A stretch of 64,000 nucleotides of DNA, taken from positions 1 through 64,000 of the forward strand of contig JAEINS010000002.1 in the NCBI GenBank assembly GCA_016342755.1, read 5' to 3'. A model generated the notes under the pieces. That model worked only from the letters and a program-made list of their open reading frames with translations, did not search any database and had not been told where the DNA came from. A program made the position numbers and the translations under genes. Shown in pieces: positions 45,001 to 52,745 of the stretch (position 1 is its first letter; each line of letters begins with the position of its first letter). This stretch comes from Melioribacteraceae bacterium. Its GTDB lineage: Bacteria > Bacteroidota > Ignavibacteria > Ignavibacteriales > Melioribacteraceae.

Positions 45001-45862
45001 AATAAATATGTGGGATGGTTATAATGAATTTGTATTAAGAATTGATCATGATACAAATTTAGATGAAAATCCTGAACCTACTTATCCAATAAATGTTACT
45101 GGTATTGCTTCACAGTATAAATATGCTGAACCTTTTGAAGGCGGATATCAATTGATTCCTGCACAATATTCGGGTATAGCACAAAATGTTGCTTCAGCTC
45201 CAAATCCATATTTCTTCTATGATGCTGATACAAAGGCACTTGATGGACAAACAATTGAAATATTAAGCAACGAAGAAACATTAGTATTAGCATGGCATCC
45301 GGCAGTTGATCTTAATGGTGAAGATCTTCTTTATCAATTATTAGGAACATTTGGCGAAACTACACTAAACTTAACTGCCGATGGCGGTGGTTTAGATACT
45401 ACTTATACTACTACTGGTCAGGCATTAATTGCCAGCTTAGGCGGAAATGCTTCTGTAGAAGCACAGTTTGTTGTGCAGACTGTTTCTCTAAAGGGCGGTG
45501 CTCTTAGCGGTGAACCAATTGTAACTAGTGTTGATACATTGAAGTTTACTCTTGTTGATAAAGTAACTGGTATTGAAGATGTTAATCAAATTCCAGAAAC
45601 ATTCTATGTACAGCAAAACTATCCTAATCCATTTAATCCTGCTACAACAATTAAATTTGGATTACCTGAAGCTGCACAAGTTGACTTAAGAATCTATAAT
45701 ATTTTAGGTCAGGAAGTAGCAACATTAATTAGTAATGAAACTATGAATGCAGGACATCATTATAAAATGTTTAATGCTACTAAATTTGCAAGTGGTACTT
45801 ATATTTATGTATTGCGTAAAGGCAATGATGTTGTTTCTAAAAAAATGCTATTGATTAAATAA
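42020..45862 (+). CDS. Very large multidomain T9SS cargo protein with FG-GAP-like repeats
   Basis: 1280 residues. Signal peptide (ILSFLLALLLATNFIYA), then two near-identical blocks of FG-GAP/VCBS-type repeats (about 25-235 and 236-420; shared EIYAVNNNW, NTWPxL, DKDGKxExIWG). A second pair of blocks follows (about 480-640 and 690-850; LPLAGGRIYGGASGDLDNNG and GATKLTGGASGDIDGDTN). Next come an OB-like domain (about 875-985, TIIGVITTPN), an Ig-like domain, and a C-terminal T9SS domain (YPNPFNPAT). Asp/Asn/Gly-rich loops suggest calcium-binding beta-propellers. It probably decorates or modifies the cell surface. GGGGAGG precedes the ATG. Confidence 0.88.
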   Translation: MNRKILSFLLALLLATNFIYAQDQEFVRKAVIPVPDIENGGLGNVLSGLDIDGDGMQEIYAVNNNWNDSGQELIPSIYKYEYDGNDWVLVWKATPNIPAQNTWPILMSGDWDKDGKEEIIWGVVNNTSDSNPNPSRILVYEEAGDGSDNLGIADGDNWLPNASNPLTDKQKVNIRPFKAMLMDVDEDGTDELIFADRGGEFSFGVVSVDNIPDDGNGSEVWDIEVIGNELESFYRSAMIEVPENAGTAGFGNAVSGVDFDNDGNKEIYAVNNNWGDVGDELIPQIYKYENNGNGWEIVWQATLGVPLQNTWPALTTGDLDKDGKMEVIWGPVNYTDATSNPNPPRIVVFEAIGDSTDIMGVDDGLGGYKPNAEWPIVNVDMSNERPIRWHVADIDGDNTDEIVFGARAGDLRFGVVSVSDIPDAGDGSETWTLETSALDATLTVAGGTIYDIAILDNSLYLFHSTGDVTPVRYNSGTWTTDPIVVGGMPGGSWLSAEVVDLDSNGTKEMLVGSWSSGTDTQIYLLQEDGASLTTTPIAELPLAGGRIYGGASGDLDNNGLLDFVYSSRDSDPNGIVCRVEYLGGDITSTESYKTTVIDYDAPIAGGRWGTVNVANLDDDADDEILYTSTVGGAAPLVILDRTSMSGSKWDFAYMNEKFYFTSLSGTSIQSVKHTQFGWMLGSVQTLPIGGTFKSAQVADIDGDMTEEMVIADYYSGGIYLLQDKENSLEVSKIADAAPLGATKLTGGASGDIDGDTNIDFVFGSRDNIPNSSVYRIEYKGDGDITSMDSYELSVLDSSIVAVAGQIDAINVANVDDDGDLEIIYTGTPRGSDVIPIVILDLFRAVQKVSIADARIDSDNNFVPDLLDSSVTIIGVITTPNLQANSGDLGHYLQDETAGIFLFAPGDSTELAIGDQIQVTGKITQYSGLTEIVITSFDADAIKLGKGTVTPKEITVPELNTKGEMYEGSLVKIKGVAKMEGAKDWPQNATNSGTSINMWDGYNEFVLRIDHDTNLDENPEPTYPINVTGIASQYKYAEPFEGGYQLIPAQYSGIAQNVASAPNPYFFYDADTKALDGQTIEILSNEETLVLAWHPAVDLNGEDLLYQLLGTFGETTLNLTADGGGLDTTYTTTGQALIASLGGNASVEAQFVVQTVSLKGGALSGEPIVTSVDTLKFTLVDKVTGIEDVNQIPETFYVQQNYPNPFNPATTIKFGLPEAAQVDLRIYNILGQEVATLISNETMNAGHHYKMFNATKFASGTYIYVLRKGNDVVSKKMLLIK

Positions 45863-45885
45863 GCATTTTAATTCTTTTTATAAAG

Positions 45886-45916
45886 AGCCGATTGTGAAAA
45901 CAGTCGGCTTTTTTTA
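45886..45916 (+). terminator. Terminator after the large cargo gene
   Basis: AGCCGATTG (45886-45894) pairs with CAGTCGGCT (45901-45909) in a 9-bp stem with one G-U pair, followed by seven T. Confidence 0.92.
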
Positions 45917-46001
45917 TATCAATTAAAAATACTAATTCTTAGATATTTTCATTTTTTTTATTATTTTGCTGATATATTTCTTTGAATAATATGGAATTGG
46001 T

Positions 46002-46553
46002 TTGGATAGACAAGAAGAAATTAAGTCTTTAATAAGCTCGCTGGGAATTAAGCAGAGCTATATTGCAGAAAAACTGGGTATTAAAAAACAGACACTCTCC
46101 TATTTACTAAACGAAAGCACCAAATTTGATGATGAACTTTATGATAAGCTAAAAGAGATTATTGATGATTTTCAGTTTGAGTTTAGTTTTATTGGCGAAG
46201 AAAAAGACGATAATTATGATCTTTTTGATGAAGCAAAACTCCGCCTTGGTATTGGTCAGAGAATTAGAATGTTTGCAAAACGTAAGTATGGCACCTTAAA
46301 AAATCTTGCTGATGAAATGGAAATTTCTCCCCAACAGCTTCAGCAATATATTAGCGGTAAAAGAGAACCCGGCTCAAAAGTTCTTGTAAAACTGCTTAAG
46401 CTGGGATGTGATATAAACTGGCTGCTTGGCGGATCGGAATCTATTGAGTCTTACAGAATTTATAAATTGGAAACTGAAATTAAAAAATTTCATAGCGGAC
46501 TAGGACAAATAAACACAATAATAAATAAACTGGATTATCATAAACATAATTAG
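46002..46553 (+). CDS. Double helix-turn-helix (XRE-type) transcriptional regulator
   Basis: 183 residues with two XRE-type HTH domains. The first spans about 1-55 (IKQSYIAEKLGIKKQTLSYLL); the second spans about 85-145 (TLKNLADEMEISPQQLQQYISGKREPG, ending INWLLGG, the usual phage-repressor-type tail). Both lack a ligand domain. The start appears to be TTG (46002-46004); no in-frame ATG exists upstream before a stop, so ATT at 45996 is the only alternative. It converges with the PIPPI-repeat gene and is separated from it by a terminator. Target unknown. Confidence 0.82.
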   Translation: MDRQEEIKSLISSLGIKQSYIAEKLGIKKQTLSYLLNESTKFDDELYDKLKEIIDDFQFEFSFIGEEKDDNYDLFDEAKLRLGIGQRIRMFAKRKYGTLKNLADEMEISPQQLQQYISGKREPGSKVLVKLLKLGCDINWLLGGSESIESYRIYKLETEIKKFHSGLGQINTIINKLDYHKHN

Positions 46554-46560
46554 TAGTTAT

Positions 46561-46588
46561 AAAAAAAACTCCCTTGGCGAGGGAGTTT
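46561..46588 (-). terminator. Terminator between the HTH gene and the PIPPI-repeat gene
   Basis: AAACTCCCT (46566-46574) and AGGGAGTTT (46580-46588) form a 9-bp stem with a five-base loop; eight T follow on the minus strand, so it ends the PIPPI-repeat transcript. Read on the plus strand it lacks a T-run. Confidence 0.85.
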
Positions 46589-46634
46589 AAAAAGGGCTCA
46601 CTTTATTTAACTAACCGGGAAGAAACAAAACTTT

Positions 46635-46922
46635 TTACTTCAATAAATAGGCTGTTACATTATATATAAAATTTGATAACATATTAGTTCTAATTGGTGG
46701 TATTGGGTGAAATGACATTAGAACATTTGTTTTGATTGGAGGAATAGGACGAAACGAATCTAAACTTTTTTTAGTTTTAATTGGGGGTATTGGATGAAAA
46801 GATTTACTTACCTGAACACTTGACTTAGTATTGTCAAATTTTCTTTCAGCTTTGTTAACTCCGCTAAACGCCGCTAAAAATATTACAGTAAAAATTACAG
46901 TTACATTTATTGCTTTTTTCAT
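46635..46922 (-). CDS. Small secreted protein with three PIPPI repeats
   Basis: 95 residues, start at ATG 46922 (GGAG six bases upstream; an ATG at 46934 overlaps that site). Residues 1-21 form a signal peptide (VIFTVIFLAAFSG). The mature part has three copies of SF(H/R)PIPPI(K/R)T at 41-50, 56-65 and 70-79, about 14-15 residues apart, then a short hydrophobic tail. The repeats differ at synonymous DNA positions (for example CCA/CCT/CCC, ATA/ATT), suggesting selection on the peptide. I know no named family with this motif; role unknown. Confidence 0.75.
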   Translation of the reverse strand: MKKAINVTVIFTVIFLAAFSGVNKAERKFDNTKSSVQVSKSFHPIPPIKTKKSLDSFRPIPPIKTNVLMSFHPIPPIRTNMLSNFIYNVTAYLLK

Positions 46923-46987
46923 CTTACTCTCCATTAATAATTTTTACACAGAGTAAAACAAAGGATATGCCACAGCATTGTTTTAGC

Positions 46988-47014
46988 GTAAAGTATTGTA
47001 ATTTAAGACTTTAC
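46988..47014. promoter_or_regulatory. Inverted repeat upstream of the PIPPI-repeat gene
   Basis: GTAAAGT (46988-46994) and ACTTTAC (47008-47014) flank a 13-base AT-rich spacer, 66 bases upstream of the PIPPI-repeat start. Its arms and spacing would suit a dimeric HTH regulator; the double-HTH gene close by is a candidate. This is inference. Confidence 0.35.
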
Positions 47015-47248
47015 AACGACAATAGATTTTCGGGAATTAATTACTTATTGGAAAGTTAAATTTAAAGAAAAGTTTAAATTTGGCTGTATTATGAGAAATC
47101 AAGCTGAAATCAAACTAGCAATTTTTATTTACACTTCACTAATATTTACACTCATTTTTATTCTTCTATTTCACTTAACACTACTAATCTGCCCAAAAGT
47201 ACTACAGTTTAATGACATTGCATAAAAAAGGAAATAGTTATGGGAACG

Positions 47249-47497
47249 AATCACGGAAACACAGCCTGGAGCCGTTCAGAGCTCCATATAACCGGCTGCA
47301 AGAGCAGCACCGGGGAAATCCCGGCAATAGCCATGCACTTTCTCCTGAAGCTCTTGCAGAGAATGCTGCGACCCACGGATTTAATTTTAATCAGCCTAAA
47401 AATAATTTTTGTGCTATTTATTATAACGGTAAATAAAAAATCCAACTGTAAATACTAAAATAAGGTAGAGGATAAATCCAACTAAAGTATAATCCAT
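47249..47497 (-). pseudogene. putP: Decayed sodium:proline symporter (PutP/SSS family) 5' fragment
   Basis: A good Shine-Dalgarno site (GAAGGGG) and an ATG at 47497 open a 27-residue frame (MDYTLVGFILYLILVF, GFFIYRYNK) that ends in TAG at 47414-47416. Beyond the stop, other frames continue the symporter: HKNYF, then FLG (stop TGA 47391-47393), LKLNPWVAAFSARASGESAW, LLPGFP, and after a +1 shift near 47311-47315, GAALAAGYMEL, stop (47276-47278), TAPGC. These match the first two helices of SSS-family proline transporters (AxSxRASGESAWLLLGLPG). Only about the first sixth of a normal 500-residue gene is left. The GC-rich patch at 47240-47390 is explained by this remnant. Confidence 0.8.
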
Positions 47498-47565
47498 ATT
47501 CCCCTTCTCAGTAATTATAACATTCCAAAAGGGAAATAAGAATTATCCCGGAAATTTTCTAGAAT

Positions 47566-47853
47566 TTATTGAACTTCATCTTCTTCAATAATTTCTTCAA
47601 ATTCTGCATCTTTATCATCTTCAGTCCTAATTACTTCTATTTTGAAACTTGCAACTAATCCGGCTAAAGCACCAACAGCAGCTGCAATGGGAGCGGCAAT
47701 AACTCCTATAACACCAATTGTTAAAGGTATTTCAATGAAAGTTTTATCGTCTGCATCTTTAATAATAATTCTGCGTACATTTCCTTCATGAATAAGTTCT
47801 TCAATCTTCTTTAATAACTCTTTCCCTTTTACCTTAAATTCTTCAGTTTTCAT
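47566..47853 (-). CDS. DUF4342 domain protein
   Basis: 95 residues with the DUF4342 layout: N-terminal charged helix (FKVKGKELLKKIEELIHEG), a beta strand (RRIIIKDADDKTFIEIPL), then one membrane helix rich in glycine and alanine (TIGVIGVIAAPIAAAVGALAGLV), and an acidic tail. GGAGG lies seven bases before the ATG. The family is described only as unknown; a small membrane-associated regulator is likely. Confidence 0.85.
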   Translation of the reverse strand: MKTEEFKVKGKELLKKIEELIHEGNVRRIIIKDADDKTFIEIPLTIGVIGVIAAPIAAAVGALAGLVASFKIEVIRTEDDKDAEFEEIIEEDEVQ

Positions 47854-48039
47854 CTTTTCCTCCGTTAAATGATTTATACCTTAGATGTTAGAAGAATAGA
47901 TTTGTTCCGTTATTAATAATTATGTTTGTCGTGCATCTAATTTAATGAGATTGTCGGGGGAAAACAATGTACGATGTTTTGGGACTTCAGCGTTGCCCGG
48001 TCAACAGGCAAACTTACGATAAACTGTTACAGAAAAATC

Positions 48040-48714
48040 TTATTCCAAATCTAAAAACAAGGATTCTTCGTCGTCTTGTTCTTCATCCTGACTATTTAAT
48101 TCTATATTCTGAATTGCCTGATTAATAAGTTCGAAGGAATATCCACGCCCTTGCAGGAAGATACTTATTTTCTGCCTTAATTTGAAAGGTTCTAATTCTT
48201 TGTGACTGAGCTGTTTTAATTTTTTTCCGGCTAGTGAAATTGCGTTTTCTAAATGTGCATCCGAATTGCTAAGTTTAAGAACAATCTCATCAATTATGCT
48301 TCGGGAAATTCCTTTAGTCATAAGAGCATTGCGGACTTTATTAAGTCCGTATTTTTTAACCCTGATTAATTCCTTAGCATATTTTTCGGCAAAATCTTTA
48401 TCATTTAAATATTTTTTTTCTGTTAAGTAATTAAGAACTTCCTCAATAACAGAGCTTTCGTATCCTTTCTTAACTAACTTTCTTTTTAACTCTGATTTTG
48501 CGTGCTGTCTTCTGGAAAGAATATTTATCGCCGATTCTTTAATTAAAAAAAGTTCATTATCATTTCTCAGCGATTCAATCTTTTTTTCAGAAAGATCATC
48601 CCCTTTTATAATCATACCTTTTACAAAAATCTCGTAACGCACTGCTATTGAATCACCGCTTTCGAATGTGATTATTACGTTTCTTCTCTTTTTTTCCAGG
48701 GATATAATTTTCAT
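48040..48714 (-). CDS. recX: Regulatory protein RecX
   Basis: RecX binds RecA filaments and modulates strand exchange. The 224-residue protein has the three-helix RecX repeats (SRRQHAKSELKRKLVKKGY; LNDKDFAEKYAKELIRVKKYGLNKVRNAL seen as two words; RQKISIFLQGRGYSFELI) and an acidic C-terminus. It lies downstream of recA in the same direction, separated by about 120 bases that carry a strong hairpin. Confidence 0.92.
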   Translation of the reverse strand: MKIISLEKKRRNVIITFESGDSIAVRYEIFVKGMIIKGDDLSEKKIESLRNDNELFLIKESAINILSRRQHAKSELKRKLVKKGYESSVIEEVLNYLTEKKYLNDKDFAEKYAKELIRVKKYGLNKVRNALMTKGISRSIIDEIVLKLSNSDAHLENAISLAGKKLKQLSHKELEPFKLRQKISIFLQGRGYSFELINQAIQNIELNSQDEEQDDEESLFLDLE

Positions 48715-48795
48715 TTCGGTATGAAGTTTAGATTTTTATTTATTGGAATAATTATAATTGCGCCGTCTGATTTAATTCCGGCATTTTTTAGACAG

Positions 48796-48829
48796 AGTCC
48801 GGTATACCCGATAACCGGGAAACCGGACT
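48796..48829 (-). terminator. Hairpin between recA and recX
   Basis: AGTCCGGT (48796-48803) pairs with ACCGGACT (48822-48829), with an inner CCCG/CGGG stem, just after the recA stop codon. No T-run follows on the minus strand, so it is a poor intrinsic terminator, but it could stabilise recA mRNA or reduce read-through into recX, as the recA-recX hairpin does in E. coli. Confidence 0.7.
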
Positions 48830-48837
48830 GCAAAAAT

Positions 48838-49887
48838 CTATTTTTTATCTTTAGTTTCTTCTTTTACTTCAGTTGCTTCTTCAGGTTCACCTTCAATCAT
48901 TCCAAGATAAACTTTTACTTCTTTTTCTAAACTAGCCATCATCTCAGGTATTTCTTTAATTTTTCTTCTAAAAGATTCTCTGCCTTGGAAACGATCTTCT
49001 TTATACGTAAACCATGCACCGCTCTTTTTTATTATTCCGGCCTGAAGTGCAAGATCCATAAGATCTCCGGCTTTACTTATTCCTTCATTGTAAAGAATAT
49101 CAAATTCAACTATCTTAAACGGAGGCGCAACTTTACTTTTAACAACTTTAACTTTTGTTCTATTACCAATTACATTTTCGCCTTCTTTAATAGCAGCAAT
49201 ACGTCTTATATCTAAACGAAGTGACGCATAGAACTTTAGCGCATTTCCGCCGGTTGTTGTTTCCGGACTTCCAAACATAACGCCAAGTTTACTTCTTAGC
49301 TGGTTAGTAAAAATAACACAAGTATTAGATTTACTAATTACACCGGTAATTTTTCTTAAAGCCTGCGACATCAATCTGGCTTGCATTCCCATCTGAGGAT
49401 CACCCATATCGCCTTCTAATTCGGAACGGGGAACAAGTGCCGCAACTGAATCGATTACAATAACATCAAGAGCATTACTTCTTATTAATGTATCAACTAT
49501 TTCTAGAGCTTGTTCTCCATAATCCGGCTGCGACAATAAGAGATTATTTGTATCAACACCTAATTTTTTAGCATAATTTACATCAAGTGCATGTTCTGCA
49601 TCAATAAATGCAACAATACCGCCAGTCTTTTGAGCTTCGGCAATTACATGTAAACAGACAGTAGTTTTACCAGAAGATTCCGGTCCGTAAATTTCAACAA
49701 TTCTGCCACGGGGCACTCCGCCAATTCCCAAGGCAAAATCAAGAGAAATTGATCCAGTCGAAATACTTTCAATATTCTTAATAATAACTCCATCACCTAA
49801 TTTCATGATGGAACCTTTACCATGCTGTTTCTCAATATTGGCAATCGCGTCTTCCAAAATTTTCATTCTTGCATCTTTTTCAGCCAT
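48838..49887 (-). CDS. recA: Recombinase RecA
   Basis: RecA strand-exchange protein, 349 residues, standard length. The Walker A is GPESSGKTT (68-76), the Walker [19 protein letters not shown], the L1/L2 loop segments [14 protein letters not shown] (as [12 protein letters not shown]) and [30 protein letters not shown] (in two parts) are intact, and the C-terminus is acidic. GGAGGAATA precedes the ATG. Its neighbours thpR and cinA are upstream. Confidence 0.99.
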   Translation of the reverse strand: MAEKDARMKILEDAIANIEKQHGKGSIMKLGDGVIIKNIESISTGSISLDFALGIGGVPRGRIVEIYGPESSGKTTVCLHVIAEAQKTGGIVAFIDAEHALDVNYAKKLGVDTNNLLLSQPDYGEQALEIVDTLIRSNALDVIVIDSVAALVPRSELEGDMGDPQMGMQARLMSQALRKITGVISKSNTCVIFTNQLRSKLGVMFGSPETTTGGNALKFYASLRLDIRRIAAIKEGENVIGNRTKVKVVKSKVAPPFKIVEFDILYNEGISKAGDLMDLALQAGIIKKSGAWFTYKEDRFQGRESFRRKIKEIPEMMASLEKEVKVYLGMIEGEPEEATEVKEETKDKK

Positions 49888-49898
49888 TATTCCTCCAT

Positions 49899-50447
49899 TT
49901 ATTTTAATTCAAAACTTTCAACTTTTTCATAAACTGATCCGCCTGGTAATAATTTACTTTTAAATAAACTAATGTTTGATGCTGTAAAATTACCCTCTTC
50001 AATTTCAACTTTAGAGAGATTTATTACTTTATCTATATTTTCGCGGCCACGTAATCTTAATAATGTTAAATGCGGATTAAATTTTCTTTTCTCTTTTTGA
50101 AAACCAATTTTTTCCAGTTCCACATTTATTTCATTATAAATTTTTAACAACTCATTTGAATGATTTAACCCTACCCATAAAATTGAGGGATTATCGTTTC
50201 TGTAAAATAATCCAAATCTCAAAAACTGCAACTCAAATCTGTATTTATTACTCATAACCGATTGAAGTGTTTTTATTACTTTCTCTGTATTTGTTTCAGA
50301 AACATCACCCAAAAAATTTAATGTAATATGAAGTTTATCTCTTTTTTCCCATTTAACAGGTTCATCATAAAATTCATCTCTAATAATTATTATTTCATCA
50401 AGAATTTCACTTGGTATTTCTAAAGCAATAAAAAGTCTATTGGTCAT
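49899..50447 (-). CDS. thpR: RNA 2',3'-cyclic phosphodiesterase
   Basis: 2H-phosphoesterase of the ThpR/LigT type, 182 residues. The two HxT motifs are present: HITL (40-43, [10 protein letters not shown]) and PHLTLLR later. Such enzymes open 2',3'-cyclic phosphates on RNA ends, though their cellular role is unsettled. I start it at the ATG at 50447; the upstream in-frame TTG lacks support. The gene overlaps the 3' end of cinA by 11 bp, so co-translation is likely. Confidence 0.9.
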   Translation of the reverse strand: MTNRLFIALEIPSEILDEIIIIRDEFYDEPVKWEKRDKLHITLNFLGDVSETNTEKVIKTLQSVMSNKYRFELQFLRFGLFYRNDNPSILWVGLNHSNELLKIYNEINVELEKIGFQKEKRKFNPHLTLLRLRGRENIDKVINLSKVEIEEGNFTASNISLFKSKLLPGGSVYEKVESFELK

Positions 50448-51693
50448 ACTCAATTCCAAGAATACATCTGCGCAGCATTTCTAGAGCAGCCTGGGAAGTT
50501 CTATCCTTATTTAATAATCTGTTCTCGCCAAATCTAAACTCTTTAGCTGTTACCATATTTTCATCACAAATGCCAATGTAAACTAATCCAACCGGTTTAT
50601 CAGAGAAATCACTTTTGGGTCCCATTATTCCGGTTGTGGCAATCCCAATATCTGTTCCGCTTGTTGATCTAATTCCCTCTGCCATTTGTCTTGCAACTTC
50701 AATACTTACAGCACCATGTTTGTCAATCATATCTTCATCAACACGCAAAAGTTCTACCTTAGCTCCGTTGCTGTAAGTAACAACACCACGGTTAAAAAAA
50801 ATGCTGCTTCCAGAAATGTTAGTCAGTCTGTTTGCTAAAGCTCCTCCGGTACAAGATTCGGCAGTAGCTATTGTTAAACCTCTGTCAGTTAATAATCTTG
50901 CAACAACTTCTTCTAATGTTTCCTCTTTGCACGTATAAATGTATCTTCCGACAATAGTTCTTATTCGCTGCTCAATTTCAGTTATTTTATTATCGGCTTC
51001 TTCATTAGTTGCTGCTGTAGCATTCACTCTTACTTTAACTCCAAATTGATTTGGAAGAAACGCAACTTTGCCGCCATTTAGAAGTGTTGTTAAATCGCCT
51101 AATTTTTCAAATAAAGTTGATTCCGGAATTCCGGTAGTAGAGAAGGTTTTTGATTTTGTTATATCTGCAACTTCTCCCCTTCGCTCAATAAGTTTTGGTA
51201 ACACATATTTAGAGAACATCATTTCCATTTCGCTTGGAACACCCGGCATCGAAATAAATATCCAGCCATCTTTTTCAATCCAGCTTCCCGGAGCAGTACC
51301 CATTATATTTGGAATAGGTTCAGAGCACTTTGGAACAAGAGCCTGCTCTTTATTTATATCAGTAACTTCTCTGCCGCGTCTGGCAAAAATAGACTTTATG
51401 TTTTCAAGAATCTTTTCATTCTCAATTAATTCTGTTTCAAAAAATTCTTTAATACACTTCATTGTTATATCATCATGAGTAGGACCTAAACCACCCGTAA
51501 CAATAGCTACATCAAAGTTTTTTGAACTGTACTCGAAAGCATCTTTTATGGACTGTTCATCATCGCCGACAACTGAAATTTTAGTAACGTTAATCTGATT
51601 TTCGGTAAGCAGATTTCCAATAAACGCGGCATTTGTGTTTAAAGTTTTACCTATAAGGAGTTCGTCTCCAATTGAAATAATTTGAGCTTTCAT
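50437..51693 (-). CDS. cinA: CinA-family nicotinamide-nucleotide amidase
   Basis: 418 residues, two-domain CinA: N-terminal molybdopterin-binding-like domain (IISIGDELLIGKTLNTN, TGGLGPTHDD, TAPGSWIE, MPGVPSEMEMMF) and C-terminal PncC amidase (about 255-410, ATAESCTGGALANRLT, GIATTGIMGP). The family hydrolyses NMN to recycle NAD and is often in competence/recA clusters. Length is usual. It sits between pgpA and thpR/recA. Confidence 0.95.
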   Translation of the reverse strand: MKAQIISIGDELLIGKTLNTNAAFIGNLLTENQINVTKISVVGDDEQSIKDAFEYSSKNFDVAIVTGGLGPTHDDITMKCIKEFFETELIENEKILENIKSIFARRGREVTDINKEQALVPKCSEPIPNIMGTAPGSWIEKDGWIFISMPGVPSEMEMMFSKYVLPKLIERRGEVADITKSKTFSTTGIPESTLFEKLGDLTTLLNGGKVAFLPNQFGVKVRVNATAATNEEADNKITEIEQRIRTIVGRYIYTCKEETLEEVVARLLTDRGLTIATAESCTGGALANRLTNISGSSIFFNRGVVTYSNGAKVELLRVDEDMIDKHGAVSIEVARQMAEGIRSTSGTDIGIATTGIMGPKSDFSDKPVGLVYIGICDENMVTAKEFRFGENRLLNKDRTSQAALEMLRRCILGIEYDQ

Positions 51694-51706
51694 AGTTCTT
51701 CTTTAT

Positions 51707-52156
51707 TTATAATAAGAATAATCCTAATTGAACAATAACAAGGGTAATTAAACCGGCAACAATATCATCAAGCATAATTCCCCAACCACCAGAAATTTTT
51801 TCCATCAATCCAATTGGAGGCGGTTTAAAAATATCGAGCAACCGCCAAATAATAAATGCTACTGCAATAACAAATATCTCTTTCGGCAAAAACAGAAGAC
51901 TTATCCAGGTGCCAATAATTTCATCAACCACACAAATTGAAGGATCTTTACCGTAAACCTGTTCAAACTTGTTTGCTACATATACTCCCATTAGAGTAAA
52001 AACAAGTATTAAAGATAACATTAAAGTAGGATTTTCAAAACCAGGAATCATAAAAATCCCAAGTCCGACTAAACTACCCATTGTTCCGGGAGCAAACGGA
52101 ATATATCCTGAAAAAAAGCCTGAACCAATTATTTTTTCTACAAAATTAATCTTCAA
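51707..52156 (-). CDS. pgpA: Phosphatidylglycerophosphatase A
   Basis: Integral-membrane phosphatase that makes phosphatidylglycerol from PGP. 149 residues: GSGFFSGYIPFAPGTMGSLVG at the N-terminus and the active-site-like CVVDEIIGTW with paired acidic residues. The start is TTG (52154-52156) and overlaps pgsA by 11 bp, so the two consecutive steps are encoded together. Confidence 0.93.
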   Translation of the reverse strand: MKINFVEKIIGSGFFSGYIPFAPGTMGSLVGLGIFMIPGFENPTLMLSLILVFTLMGVYVANKFEQVYGKDPSICVVDEIIGTWISLLFLPKEIFVIAVAFIIWRLLDIFKPPPIGLMEKISGGWGIMLDDIVAGLITLVIVQLGLFLL

Positions 52157-52742
52157 ATTTTATCAGATTTTTAATTAATAATCTGTTTGAATATAGATAT
52201 GTAATGCCGGTAATAAGTGTAAACAGAGTTACAAAAAGCATTGAATAATATGTATAATCCGAATACAAAATTGTTTCGAATAAACTTTCATTCCCGGAAT
52301 AGAAATAATCGAATGTTGTAGCTACATAGATTAGCAGCAGCAGATATAGAAAAGCCATTTGAATCATGGTTTTCCATTTGGCAAGTAAACTTGTTGTGAA
52401 AGATTTTTTCTTAAACTCGGCATATAATCTTAGTCCGGTAACAATAAGATCTCTAAGAACAATTATTACCACCATCCAAAGTTCAAGAATTCCAATAGCC
52501 GCAAAGGCAAAAAATGCTGTTGAGGTTAAAATTTTATCCGCAAGCGGATCCATAAATTTTCCCCAGGCAGTTATATAATTAAATTTTCTTGCAAGCCAGC
52601 CATCGTACCAGTCAGTTAAAGCCGCAAGTACAAATACTGCAACGGAAATCTGTTTACATAAAGGATCGTCCATTATAAACAATACTAAAAATACAGGAGT
52701 TAAAATAATCCTTAATGTTGTTAACTGATTTGGTAAAATCAT
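52146..52742 (-). CDS. pgsA: CDP-diacylglycerol--glycerol-3-phosphate 3-phosphatidyltransferase
   Basis: PGP synthase, 198 residues, inner membrane. The CDP-alcohol transferase motif is exact: D44-x2-D47-G48-x2-A51-R52-x8-G61-x3-D65-x3-D69. Multiple hydrophobic helices surround it. It catalyses the step before PgpA. Confidence 0.96.
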   Translation of the reverse strand: MILPNQLTTLRIILTPVFLVLFIMDDPLCKQISVAVFVLAALTDWYDGWLARKFNYITAWGKFMDPLADKILTSTAFFAFAAIGILELWMVVIIVLRDLIVTGLRLYAEFKKKSFTTSLLAKWKTMIQMAFLYLLLLIYVATTFDYFYSGNESLFETILYSDYTYYSMLFVTLFTLITGITYLYSNRLLIKNLIKFED

Positions 52743-52745
52743 AAA

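Noticed and set aside
47091-47225. A 44-codon plus-strand frame with a hydrophobic segment (MRNQAEIKLAIFIYTS start) beside the symporter remnant.
   Set aside because: No Shine-Dalgarno site, and hydrophobic frames arise readily by chance in AT-rich DNA; no family resemblance.
47240-47458. GC-rich patch with several small hairpins (TGGAGC/GCTCCA, GCTGC/GCAGC, CCGGG/CCCGG) and plus-strand frames that looked like a structured RNA or small gene.
   Set aside because: The minus strand reads as a broken sodium:proline symporter through the patch, which explains its composition; the hairpins look incidental.
47975-48133. A plus-strand frame of 52 codons (MYDVLGLQRCPVNRQ start) with a GGGGGA site upstream.
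   Set aside because: Its second half lies antisense to the recX 3' end and shows no family signal; kept only as a weak small-ORF candidate.
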